This document shows, in pieces, positions 45,223 through 54,878 of a stretch of DNA of 64,000 nucleotides. The stretch is from contig JAIRRS010000116.1 of assembly GCA_031255855.1 (NCBI GenBank), forward strand, positions 1 through 64,000, in the 5' to 3' direction. The notes under the pieces are model-generated. The model ran no database searches, had not been told where the DNA came from, and saw only the letters and a program-made list of their open reading frames with translations. Source of the DNA: Tannerellaceae bacterium. GTDB taxonomy: Bacteria; Bacteroidota; Bacteroidia; Bacteroidales; Tannerellaceae. A program made the translations under genes and the position numbers. How positions within the stretch are numbered: the first letter of the stretch is position 1; each line of letters begins with the position of its first letter.

Positions 45223-48200
45223 ATGTATAAATATAATTATTCGATGATGATGAATGTACGAACGTTCCTTTTTAGCCGATTTAAAGTTAATGGATTTGCT
45301 GCTTTTTTTCTGTTGTGCGCCATATTGTTCCTCTTGATTTCATTTGGCGTCTCGGCCAAGCCGGTATTGCGCAGGTTGGATCTTCCGTATCTTTCGAACA
45401 ATGCTGTTTTATATATATATCAAGACAGGACGGGGAATATGTGGTTTGGGACATACGACGGGCTAAACCTCTATAACGGAAAAAATACATTTGTTTACCG
45501 GTATGAACCCGGCAGTGATTATTCTATCGATGGAAACATTATCCGTCATATAATAGAAGGAGGCCCTGAGCATATATGGGTTTCTACGATCATCGGCCTG
45601 AACCGTATATCCATTGTCGACAGGAAAGTAGTGGAAAGGTATCCGCAATACCCTGAAACCCATCTGTTGACTTCCGATTCGACCGGGAATACGTTGGTAA
45701 TTGCGTTAAACGATTTTATCTCGTACCACGCTCCGGGGAGCGATGGTTTCCATGATTTATATGTACCGGATATGCCCCTTTCTGAGGTGAAAATCTTGTT
45801 TGCAGACAAAAAGCAAGACTTTTATTTGCTGACGAACGACGGGTTGTTAAAGCAAATAAAACTGAACACCCATACCCTGCCAGTGTCGCTTACCTTCCAT
45901 GAAACACCTTGCCATACCCTCGAAATCAAGAAAGTATATTATGATAAGGCGGCAGATAAACTCTTTTTTGTGGATATTGCCGACAAGCTTTATATCTATG
46001 ATATGGAAAGCCGCCAGAAAGAATTGGTGGGCGATCTTTCCGATATACATATTAAATATGCTGATATGTCATGTATCCTTATGTGGGATTCGGATATTTA
46101 TATTTCATATATAAGTGGCGGCCTTATAAAATTGGAGAAGGGAAAGAAGTCTAAAACGGAATATTCTCCTGTTGAAATCAATGCCGGGGTGTTCAACTTG
46201 TGTAAAGACGAAAACCAAAACATCCTGTGGATAGGAACCGACGGAAAGGGGGTGCATATGTCTTACGAGGAAGATCATTTCTTTAAAGTCTTGCCGTTGG
46301 AACACTTGCCATATTCTACCCAAAAGCCTGTCCGCGGCATTTATACTGATGAAAAAAATACGCTATGGGTAGCAACCAAAGGAGAAGGGGTTTTCTGCGT
46401 AAGGGATTATGATTCATACAATAATACTCCTTTTTCCAACGATAAGGTAAAACATTATACGGCGAGAGACGGATTGGCAAACAACCAGGTTTTTTGTTTC
46501 CTCAGAAGCCGGGATGGGCGTGTTCTCTGGATGGGTTCGGAAGGGCCGGGCCTGTCGTATTTTTCTTATAATGACAATAAGATATATAATATAGAAACTG
46601 ATATCCGTTGGGTACATTCCATTTGCGAGATAAATGATACCACGTTGTGGCTGGCTACTGCCGGGAACGGTCTGATAAAGATTGTATTAGACAAGTCAAC
46701 AACCCCTTTCAGCGCCAAAAACATCACGGCCCTTATGTTTGAAATAAATGAAAGGTTGTGCAATAATTTTCATTCTATGGTCTTTGATGGAGACTCTTCG
46801 CTGATAGCAGGTATAAGAGGAGGTTACGGAGCCATCAGCTTTAATATGTATTCGGACAGTTATCAGCATTTTTCGCCCGGTACTGAAGGGAGTTCGTCAA
46901 TCGGTGATGTGTTGTGTGTCTATCCGGCAGGTGATTCTGTTTATTATCTGGGGTCGAGTTCGGGACTAACCCGGGTAGGAAAGGGCCCTTTGAAACAGTT
47001 TAATATAAAAAATGGTATTGCCAATGATATGATCCACGGTATCTTAGGTGATGAAAAAGGTTGTTTGTGGTTGAGTACCAACCGGGGATTGACCAAGTAT
47101 AATCCAGAAAACGACCTGTTTCATAATTTCTACCATCCGGATTTAAATGTGACGGAATTTTCAGACGATGCTTACTGGAAATGCCCTTATTCCGGCCGTC
47201 TTTTTTTCGGAGGGATCAATGGGTTGGTGTGGCTGGAGCCTACAGATTGTAAGTCGGAAAAATATACTTCGGAATTACGTTTCCTGGATGTATCAATGGA
47301 TGGAGAAGTTCAGGATTTGTTGGTTTTACCCGACGAATTAATCATCCCGCCACATGTTTCGTCTTTTAAAGTCTCTTTTATTGCCATCAATTATATCAAT
47401 GGCGACAATTATGAATATGCCTATTGGCTTGATGGGTATAACACTTCATGGGTATCGTTGCAAAAGAATAATGAAGTCTCATTTACAAATCTGCCCTATG
47501 GCAGATATACATTGTATGTCAAGCATAAAGACGATGTGTTTGATGATGAGATAAAGGAATGTCGGCTATCGGTTTATGTAAAGCCGCCCTGGTACCTGAC
47601 CGGTTGGGCAATTGCCGGATATATCGTGTTGTTCCTGCTGGGATGCGCAAGTGCATATTTATCTGTAAAGATGTATTATGAAAGGAAACAAAAGATCATG
47701 GCACGTCGCATCAGAGAAGAACAGAAAGAAAAACTGTATGAGTCGAAGCTGAATTTTTTTACGAATATTACGCATGAGTTATGCACCCCATTGACGCTTA
47801 TTAATGGCATAACGGAAAATATAAAGACTTTCAAGGTGATGGAGTCGGAGGAGGCATTCAAAAAAAATGTCGGTATATTGCAGGAAAATGTGCAGGGACT
47901 GAATGAACTTATACAGGAAATCCTCGATTTCAGGAAGATTGAAGAAGGCGGTTTTTCGGAAGTCAAACTTAAAAATGCAGATGTCTCCAGGCTTGTCCAG
48001 GTGCAAAGTGAACTGTTTCTACCAGCTATTGAGAAAGGGCAGATACATTTCAGTCTGAATGTTCCCGATAATTTATATTGGCAGACCGATGTGTCGGCGT
48101 TTAAAAAAATATTTACCAATATTCTGTCCAACGCATTTAAGTATGTATCCGAAGAAGGAGATATCCGCGTGTCGGTTGAAATGGACGCAGGCAATCTTGT

Positions 48201-49257
48201 GTTGAGCGTTTATAATACGGGAAAAGGGATTGACGAGTCCCAGGCCAGGTTGTTGTTCGACCGTTTCCGCATCCTCGGCCATATGGATGAGAACGACTAT
48301 ATGCAAATGACAGCTCGTAATGGATTGGGGTTGTTCATCTGCCATAGCCTTGTCCAGCTACTGAAAGGAGAGATTAAAATTAAAAGCGAAGTTGATAAAT
48401 ATGCGGAAGTGACCGTTATCTTGCCGCCATATAAAGTAGAGGAACAATCCGCTGGGGCAAACCCTCCCGTGGGAAATACCTTATCCAATGAATCGGGGCG
48501 GCCTACCGTATTGATTGTTGACGACAACAAAGACATCGTCTGGCTGATTACGAATACGCTTGTTGCCGAATATGATGTAAGAGAAGCTTTCAATGCTTCC
48601 GACGCCTTGCAGTTTCTTAAAAATCATACTCCCGCTCTGATTATTACCGATATAATAATGCCAGGCATGGATGGCTTAAAGTTTGTAGAGCAACTCAAGA
48701 GCAATAAGTTTACCCGTCATATCCCTGTTGTTATCATTTCCGCCAAAATAAGTGACAAGGAACAGGCGGAAGGGTTGAACTTGGGCGCTGATGCCTATTT
48801 GACGAAACCTTTCTCTCCCTTGGTTTTGCAATCGACGGTCAACCGCCTGCTGTCAACCAAAAAAGACCTGAAAAAGTATTATTATTCCCCTGAAAGTGCG
48901 TACGAAATGTCGGAAGGACAGCTTTTGCACGAGGTTGATAAGACTTTTATGGAATCGGTAACCACCATTATTCATAAAAATCTTGACAATGAGAATCTCC
49001 GGTCGGAATGGATTGCCGGACAATTGGGGCTAAGTTCCAGGAACTTTTACCGCCGGTTTAAAAAGATTGCTTCACAATCACCAAGCGATTTTATAAAGGA
49101 TTGCCGTTTCACGTATGCTGCACAATTATTGATCACAACTGATTTAAGCATTCAGGAAATTATTTATAAAGTAGGTATAAACAATAAGTCTTACTTTTAC
49201 CGCGAGTTTTTCAGAAAATACCAGACCACCCCCAAAAAATACCGCCAGGGTAAGTAG
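45223..49257 (+). CDS. Hybrid two-component system regulator (HTCS) controlling the SusC/SusD pair
   Basis: A 1,344-aa one-protein signalling system. A signal or membrane helix (about residues 24-45) is followed by a two-beta-propeller sensor of Reg_prop repeats (for example NMWFGTYDGLNLY, ILWIGTDGKG). A Y_Y_Y domain lies near 725-775, a membrane helix near 790-815, HisKA with His851 (ITHELCTPL), a HATPase domain, a receiver with Asp1143 (ITDIIMPGMDG), and an AraC HTH at about 1255-1344. Such proteins sense a glycan in the periplasm and switch on a linked SusCD operon. Start could also be 45244 or 45250. Confidence 0.93.
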   Translation: MYKYNYSMMMNVRTFLFSRFKVNGFAAFFLLCAILFLLISFGVSAKPVLRRLDLPYLSNNAVLYIYQDRTGNMWFGTYDGLNLYNGKNTFVYRYEPGSDYSIDGNIIRHIIEGGPEHIWVSTIIGLNRISIVDRKVVERYPQYPETHLLTSDSTGNTLVIALNDFISYHAPGSDGFHDLYVPDMPLSEVKILFADKKQDFYLLTNDGLLKQIKLNTHTLPVSLTFHETPCHTLEIKKVYYDKAADKLFFVDIADKLYIYDMESRQKELVGDLSDIHIKYADMSCILMWDSDIYISYISGGLIKLEKGKKSKTEYSPVEINAGVFNLCKDENQNILWIGTDGKGVHMSYEEDHFFKVLPLEHLPYSTQKPVRGIYTDEKNTLWVATKGEGVFCVRDYDSYNNTPFSNDKVKHYTARDGLANNQVFCFLRSRDGRVLWMGSEGPGLSYFSYNDNKIYNIETDIRWVHSICEINDTTLWLATAGNGLIKIVLDKSTTPFSAKNITALMFEINERLCNNFHSMVFDGDSSLIAGIRGGYGAISFNMYSDSYQHFSPGTEGSSSIGDVLCVYPAGDSVYYLGSSSGLTRVGKGPLKQFNIKNGIANDMIHGILGDEKGCLWLSTNRGLTKYNPENDLFHNFYHPDLNVTEFSDDAYWKCPYSGRLFFGGINGLVWLEPTDCKSEKYTSELRFLDVSMDGEVQDLLVLPDELIIPPHVSSFKVSFIAINYINGDNYEYAYWLDGYNTSWVSLQKNNEVSFTNLPYGRYTLYVKHKDDVFDDEIKECRLSVYVKPPWYLTGWAIAGYIVLFLLGCASAYLSVKMYYERKQKIMARRIREEQKEKLYESKLNFFTNITHELCTPLTLINGITENIKTFKVMESEEAFKKNVGILQENVQGLNELIQEILDFRKIEEGGFSEVKLKNADVSRLVQVQSELFLPAIEKGQIHFSLNVPDNLYWQTDVSAFKKIFTNILSNAFKYVSEEGDIRVSVEMDAGNLVLSVYNTGKGIDESQARLLFDRFRILGHMDENDYMQMTARNGLGLFICHSLVQLLKGEIKIKSEVDKYAEVTVILPPYKVEEQSAGANPPVGNTLSNESGRPTVLIVDDNKDIVWLITNTLVAEYDVREAFNASDALQFLKNHTPALIITDIIMPGMDGLKFVEQLKSNKFTRHIPVVIISAKISDKEQAEGLNLGADAYLTKPFSPLVLQSTVNRLLSTKKDLKKYYYSPESAYEMSEGQLLHEVDKTFMESVTTIIHKNLDNENLRSEWIAGQLGLSSRNFYRRFKKIASQSPSDFIKDCRFTYAAQLLITTDLSIQEIIYKVGINNKSYFYREFFRKYQTTPKKYRQGK

Positions 49258-49288
49258 ACTTGGCTTTTTCAAGAGTGTCTTGAATGGA

Positions 49289-49336
49289 CAAACAAGTATT
49301 ATAGTCTGCCGTGTGGCAAATTATGACACTTGTTTG
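49289..49336 (+). other. Hairpin downstream of the HTCS gene
   Basis: CAAACAAGT (49289-49297) and ACTTGTTTG (49328-49336) are perfect complements; inside lies TGCCGTGTGGCA, a second small hairpin. It is followed by a mildly T-rich stretch, so it may be the HTCS terminator. Confidence 0.4.
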
Positions 49337-49561
49337 GTGTTTTAAGGTAAAGACTTTTTAACACAAACATCCTAATATTGCAAAGAATATTCAGGTCATT
49401 CTCAGCGTGTTTATGGCTTGATACCGTTGAAATCCATATTTATGAAGAAATGCTATTTTAAATGCTATCTAATGCCAATTTTTCTCTTTTATGCATAGAG
49501 ACAACAGGGAACGAACACCTTTCCTTTTTGATGATAATAATACACTACCTTTTTAAAATTG

Positions 49562-49589
49562 TACGATTACAATGGATCATGAAATCGTA
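49562..49589. promoter_or_regulatory. Inverted repeat TACGAT-N16-ATCGTA upstream of SusC
   Basis: TACGAT at 49562-49567 and ATCGTA at 49584-49589 are perfect complements, 166 bp ahead of the SusC start. They directly precede a TTTG that could act as a -33 element. This makes them a candidate operator for the HTCS. The 497-bp gap (49258-49754) otherwise shows no gene and no full TAnnTTTG box. Confidence 0.35.
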
Positions 49590-49754
49590 TTTGCAAAATA
49601 CATGAACCGTATAATATAGTATTAACAATTAAATCAAGTAGCCTATGAAAATATAGCACAATAGAACGACGATAGCGATAGAATTGCGCTAAGTACTTAA
49701 TTAAATGTATCAATGACTATTTCAACTAAGTATTAATTTTAAATATACTATTAC

Positions 49755-52700
49755 ATGAAACATCCTTTAAATGAGGAACAAAAAAAACCTCAAATATGTA
49801 GCTTTTTTAAACTGTCTGTCATGGCGTTTCTGATGTTTGTTTTTTCTGTGTCAAACACATTTGCCCAAACAAGACAGATAACAGGTGTAATAACGGATGC
49901 TCTTAATGATCCTCTCATCGGGGTGAGTATTCAAGTTAAGGGTAGTACGGCCGGAACAATTACCGATATAGACGGCCGGTACTCCATTTCCGCCCAACAG
50001 GGAAATGTACTGGTTTTTTCATATGTAGGTTTTACCACTCAGGAAATTGCGGTAGGCAACCAATCTACGATTAACATCAAAATGTCGGAAGATGCCCAGG
50101 CATTGGAAGAAGTGGTAGTTGTTGGGTACGGTACCCTGAAGAAAAAGGAGTTGACCTCTTCTGTAGAAACAATCCGTGCCGACCAGTTCAATCAGGGAGG
50201 TAGCCGTAATGCATTAGACCTGATACAAGGTAAAGTAGCCGGATTGAATATGACACGTGTGGACGGTAGTGACCCGAATGCCGGAATGAATATCCAGTTG
50301 CGTGGTGTATCATCATTGAGTGGTACGAGAACCCCGTTGATCGTTATAGACGGTATCCCTGGGGGTAACCTTGATTTGCTTCAACAAGATGACATAGAAT
50401 CTGTCAGTGTATTGAAAGACGGTTCGGCTTCCGCAATCTATGGTACGCGTGGTAATTCAGGTGTTATCCTTATTACTACCAAGAAAGGTACGGCCGGGGC
50501 TCCCCGGTTTGATTACAACGCTTATATGCAACATGAAATTGCGGCTAAAAAACCGGACGTGTTTTCAGCAGCCGAATGGCGCGATTTGATTAAACAAGGT
50601 GTGATAGATGCCAGTGAAGATTTTGGTGGATCAACCAACTTGTTCGACGAGTTGATGAACAAGGATAATTTCAGCCATTATCACAATTTCGCTATGTCTG
50701 GTGGTACACAAAACACCAACTATCGCGCCTCTATTTATTTTAACGAAGCAGAAGGTATTGTAAAAGAAAACGAACGTCAACAGTTTGGCGGACGTGTAAA
50801 TATCAATCAGAAAGGTTTGCAAGACCGTTTGACGGTTTCCGTTAATTTGGCAACAAACTTCAATAAATCCAATTTATTAGGCGGCGCCCAGAATGACGGG
50901 ATTGCTAAAAGCGCCTTTGAACAGGCTATACAACGTAACCCGACAGCCCCTGTTAAAAATGAAGACGGAACGTTTTATGAAACATTCGCTTTCAATAATC
51001 ACAACCCGATGTCTCGTTTGGCTAACCGCATGAGAGAAAGAAACCAGCAGACAACTTCGGCTGACGTCAGAGCCAAATTAGATATATATGAAGGCCTTTC
51101 CGCTTCTGTATTTGGCGCTTATCAGCGAAATTCATACAACGACCGTTATTACCAATCTTTAAACGACTGGGACAACCGTGAAGGAACAAGCCGCCAGGGA
51201 ATGGGATACGCTGAAAAGGCAAACCGTTTGGAATGGCAGAAAATGCTTGAAGCAACAGTTGATTATCGTAAGATATTTAACGAAGTACACTCCATTACGG
51301 CATTAGCAGGTTACAGCTACCAATATAGTACATGGGAAAGAACCAAAATGACCATGAGTGGTTTTACAACCGATGCGTTTCGGGATTGGAACATGGGCGC
51401 CGGAACAGCAACAAATAATACCCAGTTAGACCGCCCCGGACAGGAAAGTGAAAAGAAAGCAAATACACTAATCTCTTTCTTCGGCAGGGTGAACTATTCA
51501 TATGCCGATAGATATCACATTCAGGGTATTGTTCGTCATGAAGGATCTTCCAAATTCGGAACCAATCACAAATGGGGTACTTTCCCTTCCGTATCAGGAG
51601 GTTGGACAATTAGCGAAGAAGAATTTATGGAAGAAGTGAGCTGGCTGGACGAATTGAAGTTCCGTGTAGGTTATGGGGTTACCGGTAACCAGGGACTGGA
51701 TGAATACCAATCGCTGGTTCGTTTAGGAACCGGAGGTGTATATCCGCAAAATGGTGTTTATTATCAAACATACGGAGCCGCCAATAACGCGAATCCTGAT
51801 TTAAAGTGGGAACAAAAAGGTGAATTGAATATAGGTATTGATTTTGCCGTTTTCGACAGGCGTATTACAGGTTCTATAGAATATTTCGACCGAAATACCA
51901 GAGATATTTTGCGTGAATACGATGCGCAACAACCTCCCTATGTACGTGATAAAATATGGATGAATATCGGTACTTTACGCAGCCGTGGGCTTGAATTCCA
52001 GATATCAGCGGATGCTGTTCGTTCAAAAGATTTTAATTGGGGGATCGATTTTGCGGCCAATACATTGTCTAATGAATTAACCAAGTTGTCAAGTGATGTC
52101 TTCAAACTCAGTTGGCTGGAGTTTTACGGATTACCTTCCCCTGGAAATTTAGGGAATGCTTATCGTTTGTATGAAGGCGGTTCCCCCGGTGATTTTTATG
52201 GCAAACGTTTTGCCGGATTTACAGATGAAGGTAAATGGCTTTTCTATAAAGCAGACGGCTCAACAGCCCGTTCAACAGAACTGAATGATGACGATATGAA
52301 CGTAATCGGTAATGGTGTGCCTAAATTCCAGATGTCGTTAAACAATCGGTTGACTTATAAGAACTTTGATCTAACGATCATGCTTCGTGGCAAGTTCGCA
52401 TATGATATTCTGAATGTAAAAGAAATGTATTTCGGGAACAAAAAATGGATACCGAATAATATGTTTAAGAGCGCGCTTGGCAAACATGCCCAATTGAATG
52501 ACGATCCGCAATATTCTGATTACTATCTGGAAGATGGTAGTTTTGTAAAATTGGATAACGTGACATTGGGCTATACCTTCAAATTGAAAAGCCCCTATAT
52601 TCGTAATTTGAGAATATATGCAACCGGAAGAAACCTACTGACAATTACAGGCTACAGTGGTATGGATCCGGAACTTGATGATACCGGTTTCGAACCAAGT

Positions 52701-52766
52701 AAGGATACCAGGGATTATTACCCTCGTACAACATCATTGACTTTCGGTTTAAGTTTGGGATTCTAA
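49755..52766 (+). CDS. SusC/RagA-family TonB-dependent outer-membrane transporter
   Basis: A 1,003-aa outer-membrane barrel that imports oligosaccharides or peptides together with a SusD lipoprotein. After the signal peptide (residues about 20-38, cleaved near NTFAQ) come a carboxypeptidase-like regulatory domain (ITGVITDALNDPLIGVSI) and the SusC signature EEVVVVGYGTLKK near residue 121. A plug domain follows (IVIDGIPGG, SASAIYGTRGNSGVILITTKKG), then a barrel ending FGLSLGF. It follows the HTCS and precedes SusD by 7 bp. The substrate is not visible; no glycoside hydrolase or peptidase lies next to it. Confidence 0.95.
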   Translation: MKHPLNEEQKKPQICSFFKLSVMAFLMFVFSVSNTFAQTRQITGVITDALNDPLIGVSIQVKGSTAGTITDIDGRYSISAQQGNVLVFSYVGFTTQEIAVGNQSTINIKMSEDAQALEEVVVVGYGTLKKKELTSSVETIRADQFNQGGSRNALDLIQGKVAGLNMTRVDGSDPNAGMNIQLRGVSSLSGTRTPLIVIDGIPGGNLDLLQQDDIESVSVLKDGSASAIYGTRGNSGVILITTKKGTAGAPRFDYNAYMQHEIAAKKPDVFSAAEWRDLIKQGVIDASEDFGGSTNLFDELMNKDNFSHYHNFAMSGGTQNTNYRASIYFNEAEGIVKENERQQFGGRVNINQKGLQDRLTVSVNLATNFNKSNLLGGAQNDGIAKSAFEQAIQRNPTAPVKNEDGTFYETFAFNNHNPMSRLANRMRERNQQTTSADVRAKLDIYEGLSASVFGAYQRNSYNDRYYQSLNDWDNREGTSRQGMGYAEKANRLEWQKMLEATVDYRKIFNEVHSITALAGYSYQYSTWERTKMTMSGFTTDAFRDWNMGAGTATNNTQLDRPGQESEKKANTLISFFGRVNYSYADRYHIQGIVRHEGSSKFGTNHKWGTFPSVSGGWTISEEEFMEEVSWLDELKFRVGYGVTGNQGLDEYQSLVRLGTGGVYPQNGVYYQTYGAANNANPDLKWEQKGELNIGIDFAVFDRRITGSIEYFDRNTRDILREYDAQQPPYVRDKIWMNIGTLRSRGLEFQISADAVRSKDFNWGIDFAANTLSNELTKLSSDVFKLSWLEFYGLPSPGNLGNAYRLYEGGSPGDFYGKRFAGFTDEGKWLFYKADGSTARSTELNDDDMNVIGNGVPKFQMSLNNRLTYKNFDLTIMLRGKFAYDILNVKEMYFGNKKWIPNNMFKSALGKHAQLNDDPQYSDYYLEDGSFVKLDNVTLGYTFKLKSPYIRNLRIYATGRNLLTITGYSGMDPELDDTGFEPSKDTRDYYPRTTSLTFGLSLGF

Positions 52767-52773
52767 AAAAGCT

Positions 52774-54414
52774 ATGGATATGAAAAATAAAATAAAGAAA
52801 TCAGTTTTCTTCATCGCCTCGTTTGTGCTGGCTTTTGGTATAAACAGTTGTACCAATTTGGATGAAACATTATATAGTGAATTGAGTAAAGATAACTTCT
52901 ACAACAGCAGAAGGGAAGTTGTGCAGGCTGTGTTGAGAGGGTTTACCCATATGCAGGCATGGATTGCTCCGACAGGCCAGAGTGGATATTATTATCATAG
53001 TGAATTATCTGCCGACCAACAAGCCTGGCCGCAAAAAGGACGTCATGGATATGATAATGGAGACCATTTCCGGCAACATTATCACAGTTGGACAGATAAT
53101 GAAGGACGTATGCGTAGTTGCTGGTCGTTGTTATGGTCGGGATTGGGTTATATCAATGCTGCTATTTCAGACTTGGAAACCATTGACTATGCGTCAATAG
53201 GCATTACCGATACGGAAATGGCTTCCTATCTGGCAGAACTTTATGTAATGCGTGCCTTCCATTATATGAAGATTATGGAATTTTGGGGAAATGTACCTAT
53301 TATTACAACTGTAGGTGAACCATTAAATCCTCCTACACAGCCCAAATCCGAAATATTTGCTTTTATCAAGAAAGAATTGGAAGAACATGTGCCGAAATTG
53401 GTTCCCTATTCGTCAGAGATGATTGGCCGGATATCCCAAACAGCCGGATATGCCATGTTGGCCGAACTATACTTGAATGCCGAATATTTTATAGGGACTC
53501 CTATGTTCGACGAATGTATAGCAACTTGTGATAGAATTATTAGTGGACAAGCTGGTGGACTTGATGGTGGAAAACCTTCGTTGGAACAGAATATCAATAC
53601 ATGCTTCTCTAATACAAACCAAAAGGCGAAAGAGGCTCTTTTCCAGATTGCATATAGCCGGAAGGGTGGATTTACGTTTGGATGGGACGGTTTCATGATG
53701 GGCTATTCAAATATGAGTACGGCCTTGAATGTTGGGTATTCAGGATGGAACGCGTTTGTAGTAACGCCTAATGCATTCAGCGCTTATGCCGATAATGACC
53801 TTCGTAAGAAAGAGTGGTTTTTATTTGGTCCTCAATACAGATACGGAACTGATGAGCCTATCTTGGGAACGGAAGAATGGAATGGCAAGCCTCTTGTTTA
53901 TGTAAATGCTATCCGTCGTGAAAGCGAAGGCGATTATACTTCAGAGGGAGGTATGGACCAGGGAGAAGAAAACAGTGGCGCCCGCTTCCATAAATACAAA
54001 AGTGGAACGTTGGCTGATGATAACTACTGGGAAAACCATTACATGCTTTACCGCCTGACTGAAATATATTATAATAAAGCGGAAGCTATCATGCGTAAAA
54101 ACGGCGGTACGGCAAATCAGGAAGCCGTTGATTTGATCAACACTTGTTATAAACGTAATTTCCCTGCTGGAGACTGGGACAAGGTGAAATACACAACATC
54201 TACATTAACAATGGATGAACTGTTGAAAGAACGCGGACGTGAGTTTATCTTCGAAGGCAAACGCCGGATGGATATTATTCGTTTTGGCTTTTTCACAACA
54301 GGAACTTGGTGGGATCATAAACCAACCAATGATTCGACCCGTGAATTATATCCTATTCCGAATACTCAAATGGGAGCAAATCCGAATCTGGTACAGAACC
54401 CAGGTTATAATTAA
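52774..54414 (+). CDS. SusD/RagB-family nutrient-binding lipoprotein
   Basis: A 546-aa surface lipoprotein that caps the SusC channel. The signal ends in the lipobox (GINSC), with the acylated Cys near residue 26. The SusD N-terminal helical segment starts at LDETLYSELSKDNFYNSR, and the C-terminal RagB/SusD part contains LTEIYYNKAEAIMRKNGGTA and LLKERGREFIFEGKRRMDIIRFG. The strong hairpin terminator after the stop marks the end of the SusCD transcript. Confidence 0.95.
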   Translation: MDMKNKIKKSVFFIASFVLAFGINSCTNLDETLYSELSKDNFYNSRREVVQAVLRGFTHMQAWIAPTGQSGYYYHSELSADQQAWPQKGRHGYDNGDHFRQHYHSWTDNEGRMRSCWSLLWSGLGYINAAISDLETIDYASIGITDTEMASYLAELYVMRAFHYMKIMEFWGNVPIITTVGEPLNPPTQPKSEIFAFIKKELEEHVPKLVPYSSEMIGRISQTAGYAMLAELYLNAEYFIGTPMFDECIATCDRIISGQAGGLDGGKPSLEQNINTCFSNTNQKAKEALFQIAYSRKGGFTFGWDGFMMGYSNMSTALNVGYSGWNAFVVTPNAFSAYADNDLRKKEWFLFGPQYRYGTDEPILGTEEWNGKPLVYVNAIRRESEGDYTSEGGMDQGEENSGARFHKYKSGTLADDNYWENHYMLYRLTEIYYNKAEAIMRKNGGTANQEAVDLINTCYKRNFPAGDWDKVKYTTSTLTMDELLKERGREFIFEGKRRMDIIRFGFFTTGTWWDHKPTNDSTRELYPIPNTQMGANPNLVQNPGYN

Positions 54415-54433
54415 GTGCTAATCTTTGTCTAAG

Positions 54434-54467
54434 AGAGGGTGCCCTGGGATAGGGCGCCCTCTGTTTT
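54434..54467 (+). terminator. Terminator of the SusC-SusD transcript
   Basis: AGAGGGTGCCCT and AGGGCGCCCTCT pair over 12 bp (one G-T pair) with a five-base loop, followed by GTTTTAATT. Confidence 0.85.
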
Positions 54468-54541
54468 AATTCCATGAGGAAAAACCATACCTGCCTGCCG
54501 AATTAGACCTTCATATAAAAGCAATATTCAGGAGAGTATCA

Positions 54542-54862
54542 ATGGCGAAAAAGACTTCTGCCAACACATCGTTGTATCCGATTGGCTCTTATTTGTTTGA
54601 CCCCGGTAAGTGTCTATTGAAATGGAAGGACGAATCTATTGAATTAACCATCCGTGAATCGAAAATTCTGGAAATGCTATATGAGCGAAAAAAAACGGTA
54701 GTTAAACGTGAAGACATCCTGCGACGTTTTTGGGGAACGAGTGATTTTTACACATCCCGTAGCTTAGATGTTTTCGTGAGCAAATTACGCAAATATTTGA
54801 AAAAAGACCCCTCTATACAACTACAAACAGTGCGTGGAGAGGGGGTTAAGATGATTTTCTAA
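54542..54862 (+). CDS. Orphan winged-helix DNA-binding protein (OmpR/PhoB-type effector domain only)
   Basis: A 106-aa protein that is just the C-terminal DNA-binding domain of an OmpR-type response regulator: YLFDPGKCLLKWKDESIELT, RESKILEMLYERKKTVVKRE, SRSLDVFVSKLRKYLK and VRGEGVKMIF. There is no receiver domain, so activity is not controlled by phosphorylation of this protein. It sits after the SusD terminator and so is probably separately transcribed; a link to the SusCD locus is inferred from position only. Confidence 0.85.
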   Translation: MAKKTSANTSLYPIGSYLFDPGKCLLKWKDESIELTIRESKILEMLYERKKTVVKREDILRRFWGTSDFYTSRSLDVFVSKLRKYLKKDPSIQLQTVRGEGVKMIF

Positions 54863-54878
54863 TACTATTGGCGTGTTT

